64,000 nt of DNA from Methanobacterium bryantii (GCF_002287175.1 NZ_LMVM01000037.1:1-64000); one strand, 5' to 3'; shown: positions 53,108 to 63,974, counted from the first letter of the stretch. A program made the numbers and translations. Notes: a model not told the origin generated them from the sequence alone.

Positions 53108-54859
53108 TCATACCTCACTAGTTTGTTTAATTACCTTATCCTGAATTGCTTTAATCTCAGCTTCAAACTCTGCTTCAGGTATGTATTTCATTCTACCGAT
53201 GTCTTCTTTTACGCTGAGTGCAATGATCTCATTGGACGCTGCGCCGCGTTCAAGAGCTGCGGTAGCGTGTTCCTGGAACATGACTATGGTTTTAAGCATT
53301 CCGTATTGTTTTGCTGGTGCACAGTAAGTGTCTATTTCGTGGAACGCGTTCTGCTGGAGGAAATCTTCCCTTAACATCCTTGTGGTTTCTAAGGTGACTC
53401 TTTCCCGGTCAGGTAATGCATCAGGACCTACGAGCTGAACGATTTCCTGAAGTTCGGATTCTTTCTGGAGTAAAAGCATTGCTTCGTCCCTTAATTCTCT
53501 CCAATCTTCACCTACGTTGGTGTTCCACCATCCTGCGATGCTGTCTACATATAATGAGTAACTCTGCAGCCAGTCAATTGAAGGGAAGTGACGTTTGTCT
53601 GCAAGTGATGAGTCAAGCGCCCAGAACACTTTGGATATACGTAAAGTGTTTTGAGTTACAGGCTCTGAAAGGTCCCCACCCGGAGGTGATACTGCACCAA
53701 CTACTGTTAATGATGCTACTTTGTCTTCTGTACCTACTGTGGTTACTCTTCCTGCTCTTTCGTAGAATTGAGCGAGTTTTGATGCAAGGTAAGCTGGGTA
53801 ACCTTCTTCACCCGGCATCTCTTCGAGCCTTCCTGAAATTTCCCTCATAGCTTCTGCCCATCTTGATGTTGAGTCAGCCATAAGAGCTACATCGTATCCC
53901 ATGTCTCTGAAGTATTCTGCAATGGTAATTCCTGTGTATACAGATGCTTCCCTTGCAGCCACAGGCATGTTTGATGTGTTTGCAATAAGGACTGTTCTGT
54001 CCATGAGTGGTTTTCCTGTTTTTGGGTCTTCAAGTTCTGGGAACTCGGTTAGAACCTCTGTCATTTCGTTTCCACGTTCTCCACATCCTATGTATACAAC
54101 GATGTCTGCGTCAGCCCATTTTGCAAGCTGCTGCTGTGTAACAGTTTTACCTGAACCGAATGGACCCGGCATAGCTGCTGTTCCACCTTTTGCAACTGTG
54201 AAGAATGTGTCCTGCGCTCTTTGACCAGTTACCAGTGGTATATCTGGGTCAAGTTTTGCTTTGTATGGTCTTCCAACCCTTACAGGCCACTTCTGTACCA
54301 TCTGTACTTTTTCAACGCCGGCTGATGTTTCTACTTCAGCTATGTCGTCTACTATTGTATATTCCCCTTCACTTACGATACTTTTTAGAGTACCTTCTGT
54401 TTTTGGAGGGATCATAATCTTGTGGACTATGGAAGAAGTTTCCTGAACTTCACCAATAACGTCTCCGCCTTTTACCTGTGCTCCTGCACTTACTTTTGGA
54501 GTAAATTTCCATTTTTTGTCTTTAGGTAGTGCTGGAACGTCTACACCTCTTTCAATGTAGTCTCCAGTTAAGGCTTTAATGTTTTCAAGTGGCCTTTGAA
54601 TTCCATCATAAATCGATGTCAGAATTCCAGGACCTAACTCTACGGAGAGTGGTCCTCCTGTACTTTCAATTTGTTCCCCTGGTTTAATACCTGCGGTTTC
54701 TTCATAAACCTGAATGGTTGCTGTGTCGCCTTCGAGTTCGATTATCTCACCGATAAGTCCTTCTTCACCGACTCTAACCATCTCATTCATCTGGGTTCCC
54801 TTCATGCCGTCTCCAACAATAACGGGACCTGCTATTTTAATTATCCTTCCTGTAATCAT
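53108..54859 (-). CDS. atpA: A1AO-ATPase subunit A, catalytic
   Basis: The 583-residue catalytic subunit, which makes or splits ATP. Walker A GPFGSGKT is at residues 232-239, followed by ADIVVYIGCGERGNEMTEVL. The non-homologous insert (about 110-190) typical of A subunits is present (KWKFTPKVSAGAQVKGGDVI). No intein interrupts the P-loop. ALMADSTSRWAEAMREISGR is Walker B and following. It overlaps subunit F upstream and subunit B downstream by ATGA. Confidence 0.97.
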   Translation of the reverse strand: MITGRIIKIAGPVIVGDGMKGTQMNEMVRVGEEGLIGEIIELEGDTATIQVYEETAGIKPGEQIESTGGPLSVELGPGILTSIYDGIQRPLENIKALTGDYIERGVDVPALPKDKKWKFTPKVSAGAQVKGGDVIGEVQETSSIVHKIMIPPKTEGTLKSIVSEGEYTIVDDIAEVETSAGVEKVQMVQKWPVRVGRPYKAKLDPDIPLVTGQRAQDTFFTVAKGGTAAMPGPFGSGKTVTQQQLAKWADADIVVYIGCGERGNEMTEVLTEFPELEDPKTGKPLMDRTVLIANTSNMPVAAREASVYTGITIAEYFRDMGYDVALMADSTSRWAEAMREISGRLEEMPGEEGYPAYLASKLAQFYERAGRVTTVGTEDKVASLTVVGAVSPPGGDLSEPVTQNTLRISKVFWALDSSLADKRHFPSIDWLQSYSLYVDSIAGWWNTNVGEDWRELRDEAMLLLQKESELQEIVQLVGPDALPDRERVTLETTRMLREDFLQQNAFHEIDTYCAPAKQYGMLKTIVMFQEHATAALERGAASNEIIALSVKEDIGRMKYIPEAEFEAEIKAIQDKVIKQTSEV

Positions 54860-55176
54860 TTTACCATCTCAACCCCAATTACTCGTTTGATAAGTTCACC
54901 AATAGGATCAGTTGCCCTTTCACTTGGCCCTGTTTTATCAGGTACTTCAATTATCATAGGTAATGTGCTTGTTCTTGTGAGTTTGTCAATTGTTTCTCTT
55001 AACTCATCCCCAATTTTTTCAGTGGTTATAATAATTGAGAAATCCTGTTTAAAAAGTTCCTCTAGACGTGTTTTGGCTTTATTCATATCCTCAACAGGAT
55101 ATCCGGTTTTAATACCTCCGAGTTTAAAGCCGGTAACTGTGTCTGGATCTGCGATCACTGCTATACTTGATTTCAT
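54856..55176 (-). CDS. atpF: A1AO-ATPase subunit F
   Basis: A 106-residue subunit F of the central stalk. It begins MKSSIAVIADPDTVTGFKLG, has the CheY-like strand-helix core, and ends in GELIKRVIGVEMVK. It overlaps subunit C upstream and subunit A downstream by 4 bases each, so translation is coupled. Confidence 0.93.
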   Translation of the reverse strand: MKSSIAVIADPDTVTGFKLGGIKTGYPVEDMNKAKTRLEELFKQDFSIIITTEKIGDELRETIDKLTRTSTLPMIIEVPDKTGPSERATDPIGELIKRVIGVEMVK

Positions 55177-56330
55177 ACTAGCAACTCCTTAATTTTTGAG
55201 TTAGAGAATCCAATTTCTCTTTTCGCACGAGTTATGACTTTTAAGTTTCGTATTTCTTTTTCTTTTTTGCTTAAGAAACCTACAATTGGCCCTATTCCGA
55301 AAGGTATTTTAACTGATAATGCTTTTGCAGTTTGTCTGACTTTTTCATCTAAAGCTGCTTCCAGTGGTGCTACAGAACCTGTTTTGGTATATTCAGGTAA
55401 AGCATCAGTAAGAATTTGTGCATATTCAGTTCCGTCTAGGCTGCTTACAACATTTCCTACACTTTCAGATTCCATCAGGTCTTTTAATTTCCATTCCCTG
55501 ATTTGATAACCATCTGAAATAATATAAGGTTGTATATCGTCATACATTAGACCTTCAGCCTTCGCTCTTAAAATAATACTTAAGTTAGCTGCGTCAATTT
55601 GTGTTCCTATATATGAATGTAACGCTCTTGCGCTTTCATCAGAAGGATTTGATGCAGCAGTTAATAAGTTTTCAAGGAAGAATTTATCGAGTGAAGCTTC
55701 TAAAGGTAAAACCATGCCTGTTTTTTGATATGCAGGTAATGCTTCATCAAGAACATGTGCATATGCTGTCCCTTCAAGACCGTTGATAATTTCAGTGATA
55801 TTTTTTGCATCTAAAAGTTTATCCAGTGAGTCTTTTAACTCTCCAAATGGAACTATAAGATTTACAGTTTCCTCTCTGGATAAATCTGCTTCTTTTGCAG
55901 CAATTATGCTTTTTATATTTCTTATATCCCATTTTTGGAGTAAAACACTAAAAATAGGTTTAATATCCTTTGGGACTATTTTGGTTAATGTTTCATAATT
56001 ATCTGCAAGATGCGTATCAAGGGCTTTTTCTAGGGGATACTGATCTATGTATTTTGCATAGTCTGGAAGTCCTCTAAGATAATTTGTCACTTCTGTTAAG
56101 TCATTTGATTCGATAATTTCTGTTAATTGTTTTTCTGTAAGAATTTTTCCTGTTCTTGCTCTTACTCGTGCATTAGGGTAAGCATATGGAAAAATATCTA
56201 ACAATGGTCGTATGACTACCACTATCACTATAGCTCCAACAATTAACCCTACCAGTGCTAAAAGACCTAAAAGAGGATCAATAGAGGGAAAACCCATTTG
56301 AGCTACTATTGATATGATACCATCTGCCAT
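55173..56330 (-). CDS. atpC: A1AO-ATPase subunit C
   Basis: A 385-residue subunit C, the funnel-shaped link between the membrane ring and the central stalk. It is helical with repeated units of about 100 residues (NLTEVTNYLRGLPDYAKYID, NITEIINGLEGTAYAHVLDE, SVGNVVSSLDGTEYAQILTD). An N-terminal hydrophobic stretch (about 15-45) makes this version slightly longer than the bacterial subunit d. GGGGG precedes the ATG. Confidence 0.93.
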   Translation of the reverse strand: MADGIISIVAQMGFPSIDPLLGLLALVGLIVGAIVIVVVIRPLLDIFPYAYPNARVRARTGKILTEKQLTEIIESNDLTEVTNYLRGLPDYAKYIDQYPLEKALDTHLADNYETLTKIVPKDIKPIFSVLLQKWDIRNIKSIIAAKEADLSREETVNLIVPFGELKDSLDKLLDAKNITEIINGLEGTAYAHVLDEALPAYQKTGMVLPLEASLDKFFLENLLTAASNPSDESARALHSYIGTQIDAANLSIILRAKAEGLMYDDIQPYIISDGYQIREWKLKDLMESESVGNVVSSLDGTEYAQILTDALPEYTKTGSVAPLEAALDEKVRQTAKALSVKIPFGIGPIVGFLSKKEKEIRNLKVITRAKREIGFSNSKIKELLV

Positions 56331-56345
56331 GATTTTTCCCCCTTA

Positions 56346-56969
56346 TTATTTAAATAATATTCTTGCAACCTCTGATCGTAGAGCTTTTTTGAACCTCAGC
56401 ATTCTAGCTTCGATTGTATTGTTAACTTCAATATCTCCATTTTTGGTTTTTACAACAGCTCCCCCAATGGTAGCTATGTTTTCTCCAATCTCTAAGGTTG
56501 TTTTAGTGCCAGTTTTTCCTTCAATATTTTTTTCAAGTGATGAAATTGCATCCTTGACTTTGGCAATGTCATCTGCTTTTAAGGATAATATTAAGTCTCC
56601 CCCACCAATTTCAATAGAAGCTTCTTCTATGATTTTTTTGAGAGATTCTTTGTATTCATTACTATCAGTAGATGCAATTTTCTTTAGTTCATCTTCGGCA
56701 CGTTTAAATGCACCTTCTATTATTTCTTCTCTTGCCTCAAGCTCTGCTCTTCTGGAGTTCATTTTAGCTTCAGAGATGAGCTGTTGATATTTCATTGCGG
56801 ACTGTTTATTGGCGTTTTCCAGGATCTTTTCTTTTTCTAAAACTGCTTCTTTTTCTCCTTCTTCAACAATAAGAGCAGCTTCTCTTTCAGCTTCTTGGAT
56901 TATAACATCAGCCTTACTTTGCGCGTCAGAAATTATGCTTGAGACAATTTTATCTGCCCCAGAGTTCAT
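56346..56969 (-). CDS. atpE: A1AO-ATPase subunit E
   Basis: A 207-residue peripheral-stalk subunit. The first 120 residues are a long alanine/glutamate-rich helix (DAQSKADVIIQEAEREAALI), and the C-terminal globular part has GGAVVKTKNGDIEVNNTIEA. With subunit H it makes the stator. GGAGGATAG before the ATG is strong. Confidence 0.93.
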   Translation of the reverse strand: MNSGADKIVSSIISDAQSKADVIIQEAEREAALIVEEGEKEAVLEKEKILENANKQSAMKYQQLISEAKMNSRRAELEAREEIIEGAFKRAEDELKKIASTDSNEYKESLKKIIEEASIEIGGGDLILSLKADDIAKVKDAISSLEKNIEGKTGTKTTLEIGENIATIGGAVVKTKNGDIEVNNTIEARMLRFKKALRSEVARILFK

Positions 56970-57000
56970 TTAACTATCCTCCATGTATTCTGCCGAATAC

Positions 57001-57489
57001 TTAAGCTCCCAGTAAGCTAGCACCTAACATTATCAATATAGCAACTAACAGACCGTATATAGCCTGAGTCTCTGATAATACTGCGAATATAAGACCCTGA
57101 GCAAACATGTCTTTGTCTTCTACTACTGCACCTACAGATGATGCTCCAGTGATACCCTGACCGATACCAGAACCAAGACCAGCAAATCCAATAGCTGCAC
57201 CTGCACCTACTGCTGCTAATCCTGCAGCAACACTAATAGGTTTTGGTGTTCCACCAATTAACCCAGCACCTAACATTAACAGTATGGCAATTAACAGGCC
57301 GTATATAGCCTGAGTTTCTGCAAGTACTGCAAAGATAAGGCCCTGAGCAAACATGCCTTTATCTTCTGCAACTGCACCTACACCTCCAGCAGCTGCAATA
57401 CCTTGTCCTAAACCTGATCCTAATCCAGCAAAACCTATAGCTACTCCCGCACCTATTGCTACTAATGCGGCACCTATTTCTAATACCAT
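57001..57489 (-). CDS. atpK: A1AO-ATPase subunit K, duplicated rotor ring protein
   Basis: A 162-residue proteolipid made of two c-type hairpins (about residues 5-77 and 87-160), four helices in all. Both hairpins keep the ion-binding carboxylate: E58 with T59 and Q60, and E140 with T141 and Q142. The first helix of each hairpin contributes Q29 or Q111. The E-T-Q plus Q set matches the sodium ligands known from V-type rings, so sodium coupling is likely. Such duplication with both carboxylates is typical of Methanothermobacter-like ATPases. GGAGG precedes the ATG. Confidence 0.95.
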   Translation of the reverse strand: MVLEIGAALVAIGAGVAIGFAGLGSGLGQGIAAAGGVGAVAEDKGMFAQGLIFAVLAETQAIYGLLIAILLMLGAGLIGGTPKPISVAAGLAAVGAGAAIGFAGLGSGIGQGITGASSVGAVVEDKDMFAQGLIFAVLSETQAIYGLLVAILIMLGASLLGA

Positions 57490-59493
57490 TTATTTACCTC
57501 CTAACGTAGTAATTTTTCTTTTTGTACGGAAAGCCCGGAATTTTTGACTCCCGCCGATGTAAAACTGACCAAAAAATTCAACATAATGTAAACGGAGAGC
57601 GTTGATAACTCCTCCAAAAGTCTGGAATGCGCCGTTAGCAATGTGTCCACCTATAAATACTATTGGTATAAGTATTAAACCAATATAAGGGATTCCACCT
57701 ACTAAACCAACAAAAATGTTCACAGTCATGGCTATTCCACCTGTTGCAAGACCAAGAGCAAGCAGCCTTGCATATGATAGAATATTTCCAATCATTCCCA
57801 TAAGATCCATGATTCCAAATGGTCCATTAACATATATGAACATGATAATGGCTATGATAGCAAGGGCTCCTCCTAAGTAGAGTAAAATTGAACTTAATCC
57901 TAACAAGAAAGATGCAGCTGCAAGACCAACACCTACAAATATCATTAGCCATGCTATTTGTTCTCCTAGTGCTTCTTTGGTTTTTCCAGCTACTAAATTG
58001 TTACGAGCTCCAATTATTAGCCCTATAATTGTGTAAATTACACCAACTGTTATGGCCATAATTAATATAGCGTCAGGATGCGCAAATGCATTGACGGCTT
58101 CTATAGTTCCAGGGACTGCAGCATTTGGATCTCCTACAATAAATTGACCATATAAGTTTCCTAGGAAACTATTTGTAATGAAACCAAGTATAACGGCCCA
58201 TATACCACCTGTAACAAGAATAATACCCATGTTACGCATCATCTTATTTACTTTTCCAAGCCCAAGAATCAGAACTATACCAATTAAAGCATCTGCAATA
58301 CCGTAACCTGCATCTGTAAGACAGAACCCGAAGAAAAATGGGAACATCAATGCAAGGAATATTGTTGGGTCTATTTCTTTATAACCTGGCGGTGAGTACA
58401 TGTGTACGAACATCTCGTATGGTTTGGCAAAACGAGGGTTATCCAGATGAATTGGAATGTCGTCTCCTTCTTCAGGATCGGTTACTTCAATGATGGAGTA
58501 ACCATCACTGGATTCCTTAATAATTTCAACAGCTTTATCTGCCTTTTTAACTGGAACCCATGCTTCTAACATTAAAGTTTTATTTGTTTCTCCAAAGAAA
58601 GAGAATATCTCATTTCTATTTTTTTCGATATCGAGCTGCTCTTTTAATACTAGGAGATCATCTTTCCATTTTCCCGCAATATCTGCAAGTTCATTCATTA
58701 ATTGTGCTTTCTCATTATCAATTTCATTGATTCTGGATTCTGCACTTTGAATTATTGCAGCTGGTTTCCCGGAAAGTCCTGAAGTATTATACAACTCAAA
58801 TTCGAATCTTCTTAGAAGAGCTGAAACTTTATTACCGTATTCTTTTAAAGTAACGACGATTAAGATCTTTGTATCTTCTTCGGCATCTTGCTCTAAAATC
58901 ACGATCTGGTCTGTTATGGAAGCTGCTTCTTTTTTGAATTCTTCAAATTGAGCACTGGGCATTTTTCCAGCTATTGCAGAAGTATAATTTGTATCTTCTA
59001 AATCACTGAAATCAATATCAATATTTTGGAGTTTAGTTGCAATGTTAAGAGCGCTGTTAAGCTCATTTTTTTCTGAATCAATAACATTTATTTTATTTTC
59101 AATTGTTTTTGTTTGCCCTTCTACTTCCCCTAAAATAGATTCTGCACGCTCAATTAGAGCCTCAGTGCCTAAGTCTTCGACTTCTCTTTTTTCGGGTACT
59201 TTTGGGTTTATAAAGCCTACAATACTCTTAAGAATGCCGCCTTCTTTTCGTTCTGCGGATTTCAAAAAATCAACAATTCCAGTAGTCTTCATTTGAAGTG
59301 AAGATAGTTTACCCGTATAGGCCGTAGCCTTTGATGGTTTTAAAATTTGTTTCCATTCCGCATCCTGTTGAATGCGTTCGGAAATATCATGGATTTGAAC
59401 TATCTCTTCTTCATGAAGAGCACTTACCACAGAATTAGAATAGGCATCTAAAGTGAGTATTTTAAGCTTTTTCATTCTCGCTGGCTTAAACAT
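57490..59493 (-). CDS. atpI: A1AO-ATPase subunit I (a-type)
   Basis: A 667-residue subunit. The N-terminal half (1-350) is a soluble two-stalk coiled-coil region, the C-terminal half has about eight helices. The ion-channel arginine should lie in helix 7 in NILSYARLLALGLATGGIAM. It ends with LRLHYVEFFGQFYIGGSQKF. Adjacent to subunit K with no gap. It forms the half-channels. Confidence 0.95.
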   Translation of the reverse strand: MFKPARMKKLKILTLDAYSNSVVSALHEEEIVQIHDISERIQQDAEWKQILKPSKATAYTGKLSSLQMKTTGIVDFLKSAERKEGGILKSIVGFINPKVPEKREVEDLGTEALIERAESILGEVEGQTKTIENKINVIDSEKNELNSALNIATKLQNIDIDFSDLEDTNYTSAIAGKMPSAQFEEFKKEAASITDQIVILEQDAEEDTKILIVVTLKEYGNKVSALLRRFEFELYNTSGLSGKPAAIIQSAESRINEIDNEKAQLMNELADIAGKWKDDLLVLKEQLDIEKNRNEIFSFFGETNKTLMLEAWVPVKKADKAVEIIKESSDGYSIIEVTDPEEGDDIPIHLDNPRFAKPYEMFVHMYSPPGYKEIDPTIFLALMFPFFFGFCLTDAGYGIADALIGIVLILGLGKVNKMMRNMGIILVTGGIWAVILGFITNSFLGNLYGQFIVGDPNAAVPGTIEAVNAFAHPDAILIMAITVGVIYTIIGLIIGARNNLVAGKTKEALGEQIAWLMIFVGVGLAAASFLLGLSSILLYLGGALAIIAIIMFIYVNGPFGIMDLMGMIGNILSYARLLALGLATGGIAMTVNIFVGLVGGIPYIGLILIPIVFIGGHIANGAFQTFGGVINALRLHYVEFFGQFYIGGSQKFRAFRTKRKITTLGGK

Positions 59494-59526
59494 ATTATCA
59501 CTTTTTTTTAACTAACGAGAATAGGC

Positions 59527-59841
59527 CTATAGTATATTTTTAACTATAACGTCTACAGCTTCATCAACTTTACCTGCAGCCTGATTTTTAGTTTTATTTA
59601 TTTTCTCGTCAGCTTCTTTTGATATTTGGAGAGTTTCTTTTTTAGCTTCATCTTCTGCTTTAAAGATTATATCACCAGTTTCTTCATGAGCTTCGTCTTT
59701 AGCTTTTTTAATAAGCACCTCTGCTTTTTCTTTCGCTTCTTCTTTCATTTTAGAGGATCTTTGCTTTGCATCCTCTATTAGTTTATCGGCATCATTTTCT
59801 GCCTTTTTAATTGTCGTAATAGCTTCAGATATCGACATCAT
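59527..59841 (-). CDS. atpH: A1AO-ATPase subunit H
   Basis: A 104-residue peripheral-stalk subunit, almost one long helix rich in E, A and K (ITTIKKAENDADKLIEDAKQ, then KKETLQISKEADEKINKTKN). It pairs with subunit E. ATG at 59841 or 59838 with GGTGAT upstream. First gene of the nine-gene ATPase operon. Confidence 0.9.
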   Translation of the reverse strand: MMSISEAITTIKKAENDADKLIEDAKQRSSKMKEEAKEKAEVLIKKAKDEAHEETGDIIFKAEDEAKKETLQISKEADEKINKTKNQAAGKVDEAVDVIVKNIL

Positions 59842-59917
59842 TTTGAATCACCATGATGAACAAAACTCTATTTTCAGTTATATTTATCTTTTACTATTTA
59901 ATTTTCCAAGGAATTTC

Positions 59918-59939
59918 TTTATAAATGAATATATAAAGG
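59918..59939 (-). promoter_or_regulatory. Probable promoter of the ATPase operon
   Basis: On the minus strand two TATA-like boxes, CCTTTATATAT (59929-59939) and ATTTATAAAG (59918-59928), lie 77-98 bases before the H start. A leader of 50 to 70 bases would follow. No operator seen. Confidence 0.5.
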
Positions 59940-59945
59940 AGTATG

Positions 59946-60767
59946 TTACTTTTCATCCTCTTTTATTATCCTGCGTTCATCAATGCCGTCATAGTAAATC
60001 TCTTCTGTGTCGAATAATTTTCTGAAAGGAGCTTCTCTGGTTTGTTCTTCATATATATGCGCAACGAGAGCGGGAAGTCTCCCAATCATGAATATTCCAG
60101 TTCCAATAGTCCAATCGAAACCCATATCTGACAATATGCCTGCATTGGCCCCGTCGATATTCATTCTAATTCCTTTTTCTTCTAAAAGAATACTTTGAAT
60201 TGTAAGTGCAAGTTCAGTGTGTATTCCTGAACATCCGTATTCTTTGGCAAGTTCTATAAGTTTGCGAGCCCGTGGATCTTCATTGTGGTATCTGTGGCCG
60301 AAACCAGGTATTTTATCTCCACTTTCTAAAAATTCATCTACCATTTCTCTGGCAGTTGCTTCTATGTCTCCATGTGATCGTTTAACGCCTTCTTGAAGTG
60401 TTTTCATGGCATTCTCTATGGCTCCTGCATGGTGTTTCCCAAAGGCTAAAAGCCCGCCTGAAACACAGGCGTGCATTGGAGATCCTGTAGATGCAATAAT
60501 TCTTGCAGCCTGAGTACTTGGGGGTGTTACACTATGATCACAAAAGGAAGTTAAGACTGCCTCAAACATTTTGGATTCACTTTTGGGTGGTAATTCTCCT
60601 TTTATGAGCAAATAAACCATTTCAGGAAAAGATATATTTCCTATAAGATCCTCCTGCGGGTATCCTCTAGTTTTAAGTTTATTTGGTTCAACGCTTGTTA
60701 TGCTGGTCTTCCATTTGGGATTACCAAGTTTAAGTAGGTTTTCTATTGTTTCTCTTCCAATTGCCAT
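59946..60767 (-). CDS. Citrate synthase / citryl-CoA lyase family protein
   Basis: A 273-residue protein of the citrate synthase superfamily, shorter than the usual 370-430 residues because the large N-terminal domain is reduced. The catalytic elements are recognisable: CDHSVTPPSTQAAR with H78, the GGLLAFGKHHAGAIENAM substrate region, and GFGHRYHNEDPRAR with H158. It should cleave or make citryl-CoA or a related compound. In this order, classical citrate synthase is not thought to operate, so the real substrate may be another 2-hydroxy acid. It is preceded by a fumarase-type gene with 6 bases between. Confidence 0.8.
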   Translation of the reverse strand: MAIGRETIENLLKLGNPKWKTSITSVEPNKLKTRGYPQEDLIGNISFPEMVYLLIKGELPPKSESKMFEAVLTSFCDHSVTPPSTQAARIIASTGSPMHACVSGGLLAFGKHHAGAIENAMKTLQEGVKRSHGDIEATAREMVDEFLESGDKIPGFGHRYHNEDPRARKLIELAKEYGCSGIHTELALTIQSILLEEKGIRMNIDGANAGILSDMGFDWTIGTGIFMIGRLPALVAHIYEEQTREAPFRKLFDTEEIYYDGIDERRIIKEDEK

Positions 60768-60773
60768 GATATA

Positions 60774-61634
60774 TCACTCCAGAATTGAGGAATGGAGGAA
60801 TACTGACGATCTCCGTGGTTCCACGCAGCAGCAGGGTCTCATAGATAAAATTCTAACACCGCTTGCCCTTTGTGGACCTATTTTAACAAAAGATCCGAGT
60901 GCAGTTACAGAACCGCCAATTCCAAGTGCCCCTACTTTAGAACTATTTATGGATTCTGTTATTTCCTCTTCTATTTTGGATTGTTCGTTTAAATTTCCGT
61001 ATGCCATTGCTTTTATCATCAATGACGAAGCTTCAAAATGAGTTCTACCAATGCCTACGGAGGGGATGCATGGTGTGCACCCCAGCATTTTGACCTCTGA
61101 TTTCATCCATGTTTTAACTTCATTAAATACTTTTCTATTATCCCTCTTATGGAAAACTCTATATGTGCTTGCCCTAATCTCGGGGCCTCCACCTAACATT
61201 AAAACATGAATATTCACACCATCTGCTTCAGTTTTATCAAGTATAAATGATGGAGGGGTGAGTTTTGCAGGATCAGTATACAGTCCTTTGCTCTGTTCTA
61301 TCCGTTCAATACCATTGCCCCGTACGGCCATAGGTCTTGCAGGGAGTTCAGTAAGGCCTTTTTCTATTCCAAGTTTTATATCTTCGAAGAAATTTGCAGG
61401 TAGGCTGACATTTTCTCCAATTTCCACTAAAACATGCGGAATACCTGTATCATCACAAAGAGGAACTTTATTTTTATTTGCTATCTCTGCATTTTCTATG
61501 AGTAATTCAAGCATCCATGAAGTGTTTTCATTAGTTTCCATGTCAAGTGCTCTTTTATACGCATCAAATTGATCCTTCCTGAAAGTTGTACTTGCTTCAA
61601 TTACTGCATCTCTGATTAAATTAATTATTTCCAT
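60774..61634 (-). CDS. Class I fumarase alpha-type hydratase
   Basis: A 286-residue alpha subunit of the iron-sulfur hydratase class that includes class I fumarase and tartrate dehydratase. Cluster cysteines are C60 (VPLCDDTG), C186 or C189 (LGCTPCIPSVG) and one of C268-C270 (MRPCCCVEPR). The frame opens 8 codons earlier; ATG at 61634 is the better start since it gives MEIINLIRDAV. The beta subunit is not adjacent and is not in the window, so it must be coded elsewhere if the enzyme is a fumarase. The C-terminus RRSSVFLHSSILE is unusual and could have been changed by drift. Confidence 0.85.
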   Translation of the reverse strand: MEIINLIRDAVIEASTTFRKDQFDAYKRALDMETNENTSWMLELLIENAEIANKNKVPLCDDTGIPHVLVEIGENVSLPANFFEDIKLGIEKGLTELPARPMAVRGNGIERIEQSKGLYTDPAKLTPPSFILDKTEADGVNIHVLMLGGGPEIRASTYRVFHKRDNRKVFNEVKTWMKSEVKMLGCTPCIPSVGIGRTHFEASSLMIKAMAYGNLNEQSKIEEEITESINSSKVGALGIGGSVTALGSFVKIGPQRASGVRILSMRPCCCVEPRRSSVFLHSSILE

Positions 61635-61704
61635 CCAATAAACACTTCCTAAGTACAATTTTTAGCTAATTGAGTATATGCTTTAAATTCTAGATAATCT
61701 AAAA

Positions 61705-62610
<906 letters not shown>

Positions 62611-62657
62611 TTATCCTTCTCTATTAGCGTAATTTATTAATTTTAAATTTGAATATT

Positions 62658-63974
62658 TTATTTAGTCATTTTAAATTCATTATCCAGTGCAATCATCAAT
62701 TCTTTCATGTTATAATTTTCTAAATTATTTATTATTTCTAAAATATCAGCAGATATTTCTGGATTCAACTCGATGAATTTTTCCATTAATTCATTCAAGG
62801 TAAACTGGTTTTCTGGTTCTCCTTTTGGTAAATCAACACATTCACTGTAGGAGTGATCTTCAGTTTGGATTATTACGTTTGATGATCTTTTATAAGGGTA
62901 TGATTCATCCAGATTCTCATCACATTCGGTAACAATTTTACTGGAAATTTTTGCTATTTCATCATCTGTTTTCAAGTCATCAAGACTTAAATTTCCATTT
63001 CGCACCGCTATTGCAAGACTTACAGGTAAACTTTGCCTTATAGCTTCTTTTGTTTTTGGATCATAATTATCATGGTTTGCAGCAATTTTATATGTCTTAA
63101 CGATTATTTTTTGTATATCATCTGTTTCGATACTGTTTTTATTTAAAATACAGAAAGCAGCATCGATTGTAGAGTGTAAATGTCTGCATACTGGGTATTT
63201 TTTGAAATATACATCCTGAATATGGAAATTTCCTATTTCCAGTTTCTTATTCTTAATATCACCATTTACCATTGCGGATATAAACCCTTCTTTTCCATCG
63301 ATGATTGAGGAAGCGCCGGTAAATCCCTTTTTTGCAAGAAGCGCCGATAAAACTCCTGTATGTGCGGCTTTTCCTGCATGTAGATGTTTTCCCATTGATC
63401 CAGAATGGTCTGATTCTAAAAGACCAGCTGCCTGGGTTCCTGCAAGTCCGAGGGCATTTAATGTCTCTTTTTTGTCAAGGTTTAGTGCGTAGCATGCAGC
63501 AGCTGTAGCTCCAAACGTTCCACAGGTTCCAGTACTATGAAATCCTTTATTTCGATGTTCTGGGTTTACAAGAATTCCAAGGGAAATTGCAACTTCGTAG
63601 CCTGCAATGATTGAGTTTATAAATTCTTTTCCATTTTTGTTAGAGGCTTCACATGTTGACAATGCTGCAGGTATAACACAGGCTCCGGGATGCATCTGGG
63701 CAAATCTGTGTCCGTCATCTAAATCAAGGCAGTGTGCAGCTATCCCATTTGCAAGAGCAGAATCAAGAATATTGGCTTTTTTATGGCCAATGATAGTTGA
63801 TTCACTGTCTTCTTTTACAATATTATTTATTGCAATTGAGCTTCTGGTTTTAGATCCCCTGAGGGTTACCCCTAAAAAGTCTAAAAAACAGAGTTTTGCC
63901 TGATCTATGGCTTGTTTAGGGACTTTTTTATGGTGGGTTCCAGTAATAAAATCTGTAAATTTTCCTGTTATCAT
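62658..63974 (-). CDS. MmgE/PrpD family dehydratase
   Basis: A 438-residue protein of the MmgE/PrpD family, which dehydrates 2-methylcitrate, citrate or related tricarboxylic acids (cis-aconitate decarboxylase is a relative). Family blocks: TDFITGTHHKKVPKQAIDQA at the start, the GTCGTFGATAAACYALNLDK helix, HAGKAAHTGVLSALLAKKGF and KKYPVCRHLHSTIDAAF. It appears complete, with the ATG 26 bases from the window end. It lies upstream of the TIM-barrel, fumarase-type and citrate synthase-type genes and shares their direction, consistent with a carboxylic-acid pathway. Confidence 0.87.
   Translation of the reverse strand: MITGKFTDFITGTHHKKVPKQAIDQAKLCFLDFLGVTLRGSKTRSSIAINNIVKEDSESTIIGHKKANILDSALANGIAAHCLDLDDGHRFAQMHPGACVIPAALSTCEASNKNGKEFINSIIAGYEVAISLGILVNPEHRNKGFHSTGTCGTFGATAAACYALNLDKKETLNALGLAGTQAAGLLESDHSGSMGKHLHAGKAAHTGVLSALLAKKGFTGASSIIDGKEGFISAMVNGDIKNKKLEIGNFHIQDVYFKKYPVCRHLHSTIDAAFCILNKNSIETDDIQKIIVKTYKIAANHDNYDPKTKEAIRQSLPVSLAIAVRNGNLSLDDLKTDDEIAKISSKIVTECDENLDESYPYKRSSNVIIQTEDHSYSECVDLPKGEPENQFTLNELMEKFIELNPEISADILEIINNLENYNMKELMIALDNEFKMTK

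Noticed and set aside
52336..54446. Plus-strand frames opposite ATPase subunits A and B
   Set aside because: They are mirror frames of highly conserved genes with skewed codon use.
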